This document shows, in pieces, positions 55,101 to 62,200 of a stretch of 64,000 bases of DNA. The translations under genes were made by a program, and so were the position numbers. Numbering within the stretch: the stretch's first letter is position 1; the number at the start of each line of letters is the position of its first letter. The DNA comes from Lachnospiraceae bacterium (lineage in GTDB: Bacteria; Bacillota; Clostridia; Lachnospirales; Lachnospiraceae), in the NCBI GenBank assembly GCA_910575005.1, contig CAJTCL010000006.1:1-64000 (forward strand), given 5' to 3'. The notes under the pieces are model-generated. The model had not been told where the DNA came from. It searched no databases and saw only the letters and a program-made list of their open reading frames with translations.

Positions 55101-55758
55101 TGGCAAAGTGACTGCCAAAGCGATGGGAACAGCAGAGATCAAGGTTGCAGCAACGGATGGTTCTAAAGTGGAGGCAATTCTTAAAATAAAGGTTCGTCAA
55201 AAAACAGTTACAAGCATTAAGGCAGCGCAGCAGAAGACCAGCCGTTATGTAAAAGTGACCTTTGGCAAGATCAAAGGCGCAAAACAGTATATTATTTACC
55301 GATCTGCCAAAGCGAAAAAGGGCTATAAGAAGATTGGCACTTCGAAGAAGAACAGTTTTGTGGATAAAAAAGTCAAAAATGCTAAAACCTACTATTACAA
55401 GGTGAAGGTAAAAGGAACAACGACTAGCTACAACAGTGCTTTGAGTAAAAAATATGCCAAGATTAAAGTGTTGGCACGGCCAGCAATGAAAGTAAAAGCC
55501 TCAAAGGGAAGAAAGCTTACGGTTTCCTGGAAGAAAATCAAAGGTGCCAAAGGATATGTAGTTTACACTTCCACGAAGAAGACAAAAGGCTTTAAGGCAG
55601 TAAAGACATTGAAAAAGCAAAAGCTGGTAAAGACAACAATCAGAGCAAAGAAAAAGGTGAAAAGACTGTATGTAAAGGTACGTCCATACTATACAGTGAA
55701 GGGCAAGAAAGTATTTGGCCCATACTCGAACACCATGCTTGTGAAAGTGAAAAAATAA
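49147..55758 (+). CDS. Giant secreted alginate-lyase-like protein with lectin, LamG and FIVAR modules
   Basis: 2203 residues from ATG 49147 (AGAAGGAGAGACAAG upstream). A signal peptide ends near VKAAA. Residues ~50-440 resemble the alginate-lyase (alpha/alpha toroid) fold: HPGLLHSQEDLTRVW, HNDSHIGNYWANWELAN and QESVRDQGHTTLGLVL, with catalytic-type Asn/His/Arg. A ricin-type lectin-like region follows (~450-610). Four LamG-like units open with EFTFDD.STGF-type sequence (near 615, 820, 1235 and 1515). Several FIVAR helical repeats (YTDESFAALQEAIARAQEAL), a BIG2 Ig domain and two Fn3-like Lys-rich domains close the protein. It probably degrades a uronic-acid or host/dietary glycan at the cell surface. 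Substrate unproven. Confidence 0.82.
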   Translation: MKRRKGKKSWKFSTLLSLFLAVTMLAGSLPLTGFEVKAAADDNTAKQSETTEKAANSGFNHPGLLHSQEDLTRVWQNVENNVSPNKETWDALWWDTFSNPSWWPRPLEGVTRGGGRDSINQLRIDIRRAYQNALIWKLSGDEAHGEAACRIINAWSSTMKWLGGNADRFLAAGLQGYELANIGELMRDHPDFDTEGLQNLLINVFYPMNQDFMVRHNDSHIGNYWANWELANLASMISIGVYCDREDIYEQALNFFKYGKGNGSFYHAMPYVLDQNGEELVQWQESVRDQGHTTLGLVLAGVICETAWNQGDDLYGLSDNRFLKAVEYSVKYNSLGEEVPSSFYQRAYGNMYNSAGGYNKPRYEWLAGVNPYQRGSWRPIYYQMYNHYVNRKGLKMSNVKRMMDNANGTYIEGGAGNSLDELGWYSLTYANAGERVEDKPIQGELTDGVYRILSASSGKSLVVNGEGNLASAEKGTRKDEWWLIQSTGDGEYTITNMTTGKAMQVNGEGTGIRNIGGTDLTYSNYYLEGTSVGTNEPDKTRKQRFAFLKDDDGSFRIVPSLTYHVLALEGNSTADDARIVQWWNDSVGQYENYSNAAQRWNFEKATEIGTEFTFDDKSTGFRTTYAEAEGDCTLETHDTGKAVSLNGSSQFLTIKTKTDKSVLAGETAFTVNCEIKPQAGSNNWIFYAAPSGTQDSGKETYLGIKEANGTITAEAYKDGKKSASVSAAGKNDWCQVSVVFHGAEIILYINGQEKARETGTCKISDIVGEDSITQIGKANLGSGEYYKGLLDNLKITGHAMTEGEVIKGAGDYAFAEIKVPETLVDFTFDDTETGFTGGEAVAKGCYSLADHDGGKALYLNGYKDYLKVTGKDGGSVVPGGLVKEMTISLQAKRDGGDFGWVFYAAPDDTTPIFGWEKYLGVLDNNGTVTAQRFYNQGQRLPSAEDKAQADRWHYLTIVYTENNIIVYENGEKIAEADNNASLSDIFGSDSIWYIGKANWIKGNGEKGEHFRGWIDNYKVVSRAWTAEEVKTEALKYVDKSILQAAVDNQTAADQSQYIKGRWETYQAALKTAQDTLADKQALQSAVDPAADALEDVQAWMRLDEALYVSVAADKESEYTKKSWASYGEALTEAKNLQTSGTANRAEVLAAAQTLQKTQKALIEKGNTITEAITRIDAIGKVELTPECSRKVILAKQICDMLDEEELAEIPNLSHLTEAEAAMKDYLAEFTFDDEETGFIGGQAVAEGQSTHTIQNRALYLDGTSSNWLNVTKADGSSLLTGRDELTISFAAKPESGVSNWMFYTAPNGEAQNLNNENYLGLLEYNGTLTAERYKNSGTRPASASAANVDTSDWLYVTIVHTATETTLYVNGEKKATQESSIALSDILGENSILQIGKANWGNGEYYKGLIDNLKIMGTAMTEAEIKQEATEHLDSIVEPEKVQSAIEKINAIGTVEATVASREKIEQAREAYDKLSSAEKALVTNVETLFLAELEYEDLLEEAKNVLAQFTFDDVESGFKSSGAVAQPNNEPVIVADQTRGNVLSLDGSANVWLNLTKEDGKPLLTGVEELTVSYYSKADRTDTNWVFYAAPNGNAQTLGTERYLGIMESSGKVTAERFLNGRQDSAEANYNAGWNHVVVVYGADDVKIYINGIHASTAKNNGALKQILGEGSVVQIGKANWGDGEYYQGLLDDYIIYNYAFSEREVQILCGIIADPKQLKEKIREARAIQKENYTDKSFVALQKAIEQAKKAFDTVTTEAEIEEAIAALQAAIDALEQKALDDTALRNKIIEAKEIEQGNYTDESYAALQEAIAAAEKALETVSSPSEVSEAVDALQRAIDALTENGSGDSEDPNQPGTLDRTPLLDKIAEAKEIEQGNYTDESFAALQEAIARAQEALDSVTTPEEVEEAVSALQQAMDALTDKNHGNSGKVLVKELKLNASQKTLTIGQKFTINVTVSPENAFNQNLEFSSNNSKVATVSEDGKVTAKAMGTAEIKVAATDGSKVEAILKIKVRQKTVTSIKAAQQKTSRYVKVTFGKIKGAKQYIIYRSAKAKKGYKKIGTSKKNSFVDKKVKNAKTYYYKVKVKGTTTSYNSALSKKYAKIKVLARPAMKVKASKGRKLTVSWKKIKGAKGYVVYTSTKKTKGFKAVKTLKKQKLVKTTIRAKKKVKRLYVKVRPYYTVKGKKVFGPYSNTMLVKVKK

Positions 55759-55764
55759 GATCGT

Positions 55765-55811
55765 GAACAAAGAACTGGCGCAGAATTTAGCGTCAGTTCT
55801 TTGTCCGTTTA
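55765..55811 (+). terminator. Strong terminator of the giant lyase gene
   Basis: GAACAAAGAACTGGCGC (55765-55781) pairs with 55790-55806 (GCGTCAGTTCTTTGTCC, few mismatches), then GTTT. Confidence 0.75.
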
Positions 55812-55906
55812 GGAGAAATCTCTAGATTTTTTATTGAAGATTGACTTAGAGAAGCGTGGAGATTCTATGCTGAGATGAATAAAATTATGGATAAAAAATT
55901 TTGGCT

Positions 55907-56140
55907 CTAGTGTAGCTGTTTTAACTGCTCAAGCAGCTCTAGATCTGACTGCGTAATTTTTAAATTGGAGCAGTAATTCTTGCCTTCTGGTGTAGTGATA
56001 TTTACCTCAATAATCGTGTTTTCTTTGAGGCCTTCAGAAGAAACAGCCTTCAAGAATTTGGGAAGTTTAGGGTGATTGGAAGTAAATTTCTGCCATAGAC
56101 CCATTATCTGAAATATTTGTGTAGGATTCATTTTAGCCAT
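55907..56140 (-). CDS. Hypothetical conserved small protein
   Basis: 77 residues from ATG 56140, with AGAAAGGACAATTATT upstream. MAKMNPTQIFQIMGLWQKFT and PKLPKFLKAVSSEGLKENTI, then IIEVNITTPEGKNYCSNLKI with a final acidic helix (DLELLEQLKQ), look like a small soluble protein seen in other Lachnospiraceae. No known function. It is divergent from the hemerythrin gene. Confidence 0.6.
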   Translation of the reverse strand: MAKMNPTQIFQIMGLWQKFTSNHPKLPKFLKAVSSEGLKENTIIEVNITTPEGKNYCSNLKITQSDLELLEQLKQLH

Positions 56141-56304
56141 AATAATTGTCCTTTCTGATCATGTATAAAAATTTTGTAATGATTTAAACAATAACAGTAT
56201 AGCATTGATTTTTCTAAAATCAAACCTGCAACAGCTTCTTTTTTGGAATAAAATATGATATACTTAGCAGAAGGATCGGTTTCAACAGAAAGGGAGGACA
56301 AGAG

Positions 56305-57123
56305 ATGTATCGATTTACAGAAGACTGTCTGACAGGAATCCAACAGATTGATGAGGAGCACAAGAAATTATTTGCGCTGCTTAACACAACTTTAGAATTA
56401 TTACAAAATGAGGTACTGCAGGATAAGTACCATCAGGTACAAGATATTCTAGAAGAATTAAAACAATATGCAGATATTCATTTTGTCAATGAAGAAGCAT
56501 ATATGGCAGCAATCAATGATCCAGAATTGGAGATTCAAAAAGAACAACATATGGCGTTTCGGGAGAAGATCAACCATATGGATTTTTCAGACATTGCTGA
56601 ACTTGAAGCACAACATGAAACTCTGGAGGATCTGATGCGTTACCTGACAAGGTGGCTGTATCAGCATATTTTGGGCAGTGATATTTTGATTGGGAAAATG
56701 CCTCCCAGGGAGCAGTGGAAAAATCAAGAAAATCCTTGTGTTTTTACAGAAAAATATCTCACTGGCATTGAGTTGATTGATGGAGAACACAAGACATTAT
56801 TTGAGATTATTGGGGAAGCCAATGATTTAGTAAAGGCAGAACTTCTTCATGACAAATATGATGAAATTGTAAATATTTTGACTAGGCTTAGAGATTATAC
56901 AAAAGAGCATTTTGCGGATGAAGAAGAATATATGGAAAGTATCAATTATCCAGGGATTGGGGCACAGAAGATGGCACATAAAATCTTTGTGTCTAAGCTA
57001 GAAGAAATAGATCTGCAGCATGTGGATGATCATCAGCAGGAATATTTGGAGGAACTGTTGGAGTTTCTCTTTGGATGGCTCTCAAACCACATATTAAAAA
57101 TGGATAAAATGATTGGAAAATAG
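56305..57123 (+). CDS. Tandem hemerythrin-domain protein
   Basis: 272 residues, ATG 56305 after AAAGGGAGGACAAGAG. Two complete hemerythrin domains. Repeat 1 has GIQQIDEEHKKLFAL, YADIHFVNEEAYM, QKEQHMAFREKI and YQHILGSD. Repeat 2 has GIELIDGEHKTLFEI, YTKEHFADEEEYM, QKMAHKIFVSKL and SNHILKMD. Each supplies the His/Glu/Asp ligands of a di-iron centre. Such cytosolic proteins bind oxygen or nitric oxide and in anaerobes help oxygen sensing or scavenging. It stands alone. Confidence 0.92.
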   Translation: MYRFTEDCLTGIQQIDEEHKKLFALLNTTLELLQNEVLQDKYHQVQDILEELKQYADIHFVNEEAYMAAINDPELEIQKEQHMAFREKINHMDFSDIAELEAQHETLEDLMRYLTRWLYQHILGSDILIGKMPPREQWKNQENPCVFTEKYLTGIELIDGEHKTLFEIIGEANDLVKAELLHDKYDEIVNILTRLRDYTKEHFADEEEYMESINYPGIGAQKMAHKIFVSKLEEIDLQHVDDHQQEYLEELLEFLFGWLSNHILKMDKMIGK

Positions 57124-57194
57124 TTGGAAATCACTTGTAATTGCTATGATAAGAGTATAGAATAAACTTAGAAAAAAGAGGAGGTAATTCGATC

Positions 57195-58238
57195 ATGGAG
57201 ACATTAGAATTTGGAACAAATCAACGCGGCGAAAAGGCATCTTTATATGTCTTGGAAAACAAAAAACACACGGTTATTAAGGTGTCAGATCATGGGGCAA
57301 CTTTAGTATCTGTACTGATTCCCGACAAAGATGGTGTAGTACGCGATGTAGTATTGGGATATGATGAAGCGGCAGAGTATGACAGCCATACTTGCTATTT
57401 TGGAGCAACCATTGGCAGAAATGGCAATCGTATTGACAAGGCGCAGATGACAATTGATGGAAAACTGTGTCAAGTTCCCGCCAATGAAAATGAAAATAAT
57501 CTGCACAGCGGCCCAAATGGATTTGACCGTGTAGTATGGGAAGTAAAAGAGCGCACAGAAAATAGTATCACATTCTTCCATTTAAGTACAGAGGAGGAGC
57601 AGGGATTTCCAGGGAATTTGAAGACAGAAGTTACATACACACTGACAGATGAGGATGCGGTAGAGATTAGTTATCGCGGGGAAGCGGACAAGACTACGAT
57701 CATGAATTTTACCAATCATTCTTATTTTAACCTCGGTGGGCATGACAGCGGTTCTGCTATGGATCAAAAGTTGCAGATTTTGGCAGAGGCTTATCATCCA
57801 GTTCGTGATTCCAAATCTATTCCTACTGGGGAGATTGCACCAGTTGAGGGCACACCGATGGATTTTAGAACCATGAAGCCGATCGGACAAGATATTGAAG
57901 CAGATTTTGAGCAGTTGAAATTTACTGGAGGTTATGATCACAACTATGTGCTCAGCGATAAAGTGGGAGAGATGAAAGTCATGGCCAATGCATACTGTGA
58001 AAAAACCGGTATTGCAATGGAAGCTTCCACAGATTGTTGTGGCGTACAGCTCTATGCAGGAAACTTTATTGGTGATCAGACCGGAAAGGGTGGCGCAGCA
58101 TACTGCAAACGCTGTGGATTCTGTTTGGAATCTCAGTTCTATCCCAACGCCATGAATCAGGAGAATGTTCCATCTCCTGTTATAAAAGCTGGAGATGTAT
58201 TTACCACCAAGACAATCTATCGTTTTTATGTAAAATAG
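57195..58238 (+). CDS. galM: Aldose 1-epimerase (galactose mutarotase)
   Basis: 347 residues from ATG 57195 (AGAGGAGGTAATTCGATC upstream). Family motifs: ATIGRNGNRIDKAQMTIDGK, NENNLHSGPNGFDRVVWEV (catalytic His), TNHSYFNLGGHDSG (second His) and LESQFYPNAMNQ (catalytic Glu). It interconverts alpha and beta anomers of galactose and glucose in the Leloir pathway. No other gal genes are nearby. Confidence 0.95.
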   Translation: METLEFGTNQRGEKASLYVLENKKHTVIKVSDHGATLVSVLIPDKDGVVRDVVLGYDEAAEYDSHTCYFGATIGRNGNRIDKAQMTIDGKLCQVPANENENNLHSGPNGFDRVVWEVKERTENSITFFHLSTEEEQGFPGNLKTEVTYTLTDEDAVEISYRGEADKTTIMNFTNHSYFNLGGHDSGSAMDQKLQILAEAYHPVRDSKSIPTGEIAPVEGTPMDFRTMKPIGQDIEADFEQLKFTGGYDHNYVLSDKVGEMKVMANAYCEKTGIAMEASTDCCGVQLYAGNFIGDQTGKGGAAYCKRCGFCLESQFYPNAMNQENVPSPVIKAGDVFTTKTIYRFYVK

Positions 58239-58251
58239 AACAGATTTGAAT

Positions 58252-58312
58252 TGCACCCCAAATATTGGACATGACAAAAAATCATGTATCATATTTGGAG
58301 GTGCATTTTTTT
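58252..58312 (+). terminator. Terminator of galM
   Basis: TGCACC (58252-58257) / GGTGCA (58300-58305) and CAAATAT (58259-58265) / ATATTTG (58291-58297), with inner ACATGA/TCATGT, then TTTTTTT. Confidence 0.85.
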
Positions 58313-58354
58313 ATGTAATAGGAAATTCCTTCGGATTTCCTATTACATAAAAAA
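58307..58354. terminator. Bidirectional palindromic terminator
   Basis: A perfect 20-bp inverted repeat, left arm 58307-58326, right arm 58335-58354, bounded by T-run and A-run so it can stop transcription from both sides. The core AGGAAAT-tccttcgg-ATTTCCT also occurs, degenerate, near 48885-48905. Confidence 0.8.
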
Positions 58355-58447
58355 CAATGATCGCAGGGTCTTAAAAGATTTCACTTGACATATACAATTG
58401 AAATAGTTAAAATACTTAGGAACCGAAATAAATGGAGATGATAAATA

Positions 58448-58867
58448 ATGGATGCTGGACAATATATCAATATGTTGTGCAATCGGCTGCGCAGACATTC
58501 CTGTAAATTTCAAGAACAGTTGGGATTGACTAGGGAACAAGGGAATATTTTAAGTTTTGTACTTTTAGCGGGGGAGAGACATAATCTTTACCAAAAGGAT
58601 GTGGAAAGAGAGTTTGATTTGCGGCCTTCTACAGCGACAGGCTTATTAAATGCTTTGGAAAAGAAAGGGTTGCTCTGCAGAATCAACGATGATAAGGATG
58701 GCAGATATAAGATTTTGCGTGCTACAAAGCAGGGGGAGTTGCTTAGAAAAACCTTGCAGGAGGAGATTCAAGAGCTGGAGGCAAATTTAGTAAGAGGAAT
58801 CTGTGCAGAGGAATTGGAAATTTTCAAACAGACAGCAGAAAAAATGCTTAAAAACTTAGGAGATTAA
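58448..58867 (+). CDS. MarR family transcriptional regulator
   Basis: 139 residues from ATG 58448 with GGAGATGATAA upstream. Winged helix: LTREQGNILSFVLLAGERHN, YQKDVEREFDLRPSTATGLL, NALEKKGLLCRINDDKDGRY. It is followed by a MATE exporter gene 180 bp downstream, and probably represses it, as in many MarR-MATE pairs. Confidence 0.9.
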   Translation: MDAGQYINMLCNRLRRHSCKFQEQLGLTREQGNILSFVLLAGERHNLYQKDVEREFDLRPSTATGLLNALEKKGLLCRINDDKDGRYKILRATKQGELLRKTLQEEIQELEANLVRGICAEELEIFKQTAEKMLKNLGD

Positions 58868-59048
58868 TCTGAATTTCTGGAGACCAGTATACGAGTGCCT
58901 GGCCCACATTGTATCTGATAGAACTCTATAGGGATATAGGTTCATCCGAAAGTGGATTTTTGGGATGGACAGAGGCTATAACTAGAAAATGTAACACAGC
59001 AAAGGGGAAATTAATAAATAATAATCAGAAAAGAAACAGGAGGATACT

Positions 59049-60395
59049 ATGGAACAAAATAGATTATCAGATGATTTTACAGAGGGTAAAATTGCTGGGA
59101 AATTGCTCAAATTTATGATTCCAATTTTAGGAGCCTTGGTGCTGCAGGCGATGTATGGAGCAGTAGATTTGCTGGTAGTAGGGCAATTTGGAACCAAAGC
59201 AGGAATCTCAGCAGTATCTACAGGAAGTAATATTATCAATATGGTGACATTTATTATCACAGGCTTGACTATGGGAGTAACTGTATTGATTAGCCGTTAT
59301 TTGGGAGAGAAAGCGACAGAGCGGATTGGTAAGGTGATAGGCGGTGCGATTGTATTTTTTATGGCGCTGACTATTTTTTTGATGGCAATACTATTATTAT
59401 TTGCGCCAATCTTTGCAAAATGGCTAAATGCGCCGCAGGAGGCATACAGTTTGACGGTGATTTATGTGCGTATTTGTGGCGGGGGCTTAATCTTTGTAGT
59501 AGCTTATAATGTGATCAGCGGGATCTTTCGAGGCTTGGGCAATTCTAAACTGCCGTTGATTTTTGTGGCGATTGCCTGTGTAGTGAATATTGTCGGGGAT
59601 TTGCTGTTTGTGGCAGTTTTTCATATGGATGTGGCAGGGGCGGCCTTGGCTACAATTTTAGCACAATGTGTCAGTGTTATTTTATCGTTTGCTATTATAA
59701 GAAGACAACAGCTTCCCTTTAAGTTCACAAGGAAAGACATTGGTTTTCATAAAGAGATTCTAGTATTTCTAAAGCTGGGTTTTCCTATTGCTTTGCAGGA
59801 TATGTTAGTGAATATTTCATTTTTGATTTTATGTGCCATTATCAATGGCATTAGCCTAGAAGCTTCCTCAGGCTATGGAATCGCGCAGAAAGTAACAGCT
59901 TTTGTAATGTTGATTCCTTCTTCTCTGATGCAGTCCATGTCTGCATTTGTAGCGCAGAACGTAGGGGCTGGCAAGGAAGATCGTGCACGCAAGGCGATGC
60001 AGATAGGAATGGGATTAGGGGTATGTATTGGTGTGTTTGTGTTTGCACTTGCTTTTTTGCGTGGAGATGTGCCCTCAATGCTCTTTACATCAGATCCAAA
60101 CTATATTGCCTGTTCTGCGCAATATCTAAAAGGGTTTAGCCCTGAGGCGGTTTTAACTTGTCTGGTATTTAGCTATATTGGTTATTTTAACGGGCATGGC
60201 AAGACAATGCCTGTAATGATACAAGGAATTACGTCTGCATTTTTATTTCGTGTGCCTTTGTCATATCTGTTCAGTATACAGCCGCAAGCCAATTTGATTA
60301 CCATTGGTCTGGCTGTACCATTGACTTCGATCTATGGCATTTCGTTCTTTACTATTTACTATTTGATCTATCAAAAGAAACTGAGAAACAGTTAG
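59049..60395 (+). CDS. MATE family efflux transporter
   Basis: 448 residues from ATG 59049 after AACAGGAGGATACT. Twelve hydrophobic spans in two halves. MATE signatures include MIPILGALVLQAMYGAVDLL near the N-terminus, VLISRYLGEKATERIGKVIG, NVISGIFRGLGNSKLPLIFV and MSAFVAQNVGAGKEDRARKA. It exports cationic drugs or metabolites using a Na+ or H+ gradient. Likely controlled by the MarR protein upstream. Confidence 0.93.
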   Translation: MEQNRLSDDFTEGKIAGKLLKFMIPILGALVLQAMYGAVDLLVVGQFGTKAGISAVSTGSNIINMVTFIITGLTMGVTVLISRYLGEKATERIGKVIGGAIVFFMALTIFLMAILLLFAPIFAKWLNAPQEAYSLTVIYVRICGGGLIFVVAYNVISGIFRGLGNSKLPLIFVAIACVVNIVGDLLFVAVFHMDVAGAALATILAQCVSVILSFAIIRRQQLPFKFTRKDIGFHKEILVFLKLGFPIALQDMLVNISFLILCAIINGISLEASSGYGIAQKVTAFVMLIPSSLMQSMSAFVAQNVGAGKEDRARKAMQIGMGLGVCIGVFVFALAFLRGDVPSMLFTSDPNYIACSAQYLKGFSPEAVLTCLVFSYIGYFNGHGKTMPVMIQGITSAFLFRVPLSYLFSIQPQANLITIGLAVPLTSIYGISFFTIYYLIYQKKLRNS

Positions 60396-60422
60396 AATAG
60401 TTACAAAACATGTTAAATAAAT

Positions 60423-60472
60423 CCCCCTGCTGCTTTTGGAATATTTTTCTAAAAGCAGCAGAGGGGTTTTTT
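60423..60472 (+). terminator. Terminator of the MATE gene
   Basis: CCCCCTGCTGCTTTT (60423-60437) pairs with AAAAGCAGCAGAGGGG (60451-60466), followed by TTTTTT. Confidence 0.9.
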
Positions 60473-60499
60473 ATGAAAATATAAAAAACAATGATCGGA

Positions 60500-60576
60500 C
60501 TGCGGCGGAAAAGAAATATTTCGCGAAAGCGACCCACCACAGGACAAGAATTCTGCTTCGCAGGATTCTTAGTTCT
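60500..60576 (+). repeat. Structured intergenic element, copy B
   Basis: Same order and spacing as copy A at 48800: CTGCGGC (60500-60506), TCGC-GAAA-GCGA (60521-60532), ACCACAG (60536-60542), then AAGAATTCTG / CAGGATTCTT. Here the outer stem has two mismatches, so this copy is decayed or tolerates variation. It lies between the convergent MATE and but genes. Confidence 0.7.
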
Positions 60577-60635
60577 TTCAGAAACCACAATACTTGTGGG
60601 AATAAAAATATCACTTTATCACTGTGTTCTTTCTA

Positions 60636-61973
60636 TTATTTATTGCTTCTTCTCCAGATTTTCATTTTCTCAGCGTCTTTGATCAGTTCATCGCGGAAAT
60701 CAGGATGAGCTACGGAGATAATTGCCTCACATTTCTGCCAGGAAGATAAGCCCTTTAAGTTCACCTTACCATATTCTGTCACCAAATAGTGGATATTGGC
60801 ACGTGTGTCGGTGACAATGGAACCTGGATGAAGGGTGGGCAGAATTCTAGACTTTAATTCACCATCCTTGGTCTTAAATGTGGAAGAACAGCAGATAAAG
60901 CTTTTACCACCATTGGACAGATAAGCGCCTAATACAAAGTCAAGCTGTCCGCCTGCGCCGCTGATATGCTTAATTCCTGACGATTCAGAGCTGACTTGTC
61001 CAAATAAGTCAATGTCGACAGCGTTGTTAATTGACATAAAGTTATCCAATGCAGAGATGGAACGGATATCATTCGTATAACTTACTGGTGCACTCAATAA
61101 CTCTGGATTATCATCCAGATAATCATACATTTTCTTGGTTCCAGCGCCAAATGCGTAAGCCTGGCGATAACGGTCAATACTCTTTTTGGAGCCGTTGATT
61201 TTACCAGCTTTGGCAATGTCAACAAAGGCATCTACGTACATTTCTGTGTGGACGCCCAGATCTTTTAAGTCAGATTCTGCAATCAGGGATCCTACCGCAT
61301 TGGGCATTCCGCCGATACCAAGCTGCAGACATGCTCCGTTGGGGATTTCATCAACAATCAGTTTTGCCACAGCCTTGTCTATTTCTGAGGCAGCACCGCC
61401 GCCCAGTTCACCGATGGGTGGGTTTTCGCCTTCCACAATATAGTCTACCTGAGAAATGTGCACACCATTTTCAAAGCCACCCAGACAGCGAGGCATATTT
61501 TCGTTTACCTCTACAATAATTTTGCCGGAAGTCTCGCAGACTGCAGCGAGATGGGATGCGTTGGGGCCAAAATTAAAATAGCCATGTTTATCCATTGGAG
61601 CTACCTGGAACATTGCCACATCATTTGGAGTGGAAGATTCCCGATAATAGCGAGGCAGCTCAGAGTAACGGATTGCTCCATAATATGCACATCCTCTGTT
61701 GATCAGCTTACGTTCTATACCAGACATATGCCAGGAATTCCATGTAAAATGTTCTCCAGCATCTTCACGTTCAAAGATAGCAGGCAGTTTTAAGAGAATA
61801 CCGCCGCGTAAATTGATGTCTTTTAATTCATCTGTACGTTTCGCCAATGCTTTATCCAGTAGATCTGGAGTGCCGTTGCACCATCCATAGTCTACCCAGT
61901 CACCAGATTTGATTACTTTGACTGCTTCATCGGCCGAGACAAGTTTTTGCTGATATTCCTGTGTGTAATCCAT
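60636..61973 (-). CDS. but: Butyryl-CoA:acetate CoA-transferase
   Basis: 445 residues from ATG 61973, where GGGAGGTTTTTAAC precedes [20 protein letters not shown], the start conserved in the family. A second in-frame ATG at 62030 with AAAGGTGATAAG could add 19 residues. Motifs: [80 protein letters not shown] (catalytic Glu in SES) and [20 protein letters not shown]. The match to Roseburia/Eubacterium But enzymes is close. It transfers CoA from butyryl-CoA to acetate, the last step of butyrate formation. It stands alone on the minus strand. Confidence 0.93.
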   Translation of the reverse strand: MDYTQEYQQKLVSADEAVKVIKSGDWVDYGWCNGTPDLLDKALAKRTDELKDINLRGGILLKLPAIFEREDAGEHFTWNSWHMSGIERKLINRGCAYYGAIRYSELPRYYRESSTPNDVAMFQVAPMDKHGYFNFGPNASHLAAVCETSGKIIVEVNENMPRCLGGFENGVHISQVDYIVEGENPPIGELGGGAASEIDKAVAKLIVDEIPNGACLQLGIGGMPNAVGSLIAESDLKDLGVHTEMYVDAFVDIAKAGKINGSKKSIDRYRQAYAFGAGTKKMYDYLDDNPELLSAPVSYTNDIRSISALDNFMSINNAVDIDLFGQVSSESSGIKHISGAGGQLDFVLGAYLSNGGKSFICCSSTFKTKDGELKSRILPTLHPGSIVTDTRANIHYLVTEYGKVNLKGLSSWQKCEAIISVAHPDFRDELIKDAEKMKIWRRSNK

Positions 61974-62001
61974 GTTAAAAACCTCCCTGAAATTGGATTT
62001 A

Positions 62002-62019
62002 ATTATTGTATTCAATAAT
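62002..62019. promoter_or_regulatory. Inverted repeat upstream of the but start
   Basis: ATTATTG-TATT-CAATAAT, perfect 7-4-7, 29-46 bp upstream of ATG 61973 and within the leader. It is placed where an operator would act, but could also be AT-rich chance. Confidence 0.35.
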
Positions 62020-62200
62020 ACTTCTTTCATCTTATCACCTTTCCAGTAAAGGGTCAATAAGCCTTCAGCGTGATTTTAATAAATTATTTTCACGGAGATT
62101 TTTTGACTAAATTTACAAAAAATAGAATTTTCAGTGGAAGAAAAAGATAATTTGTACTATAATCAAAGAAAGATTTGTGGAAAGGTGGAGAAGAAATGCT

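Noticed and set aside
58909-59118. Short plus-strand frame between marR and the MATE gene
   Set aside because: It overlaps the MATE start in another frame and lacks a ribosome binding site.
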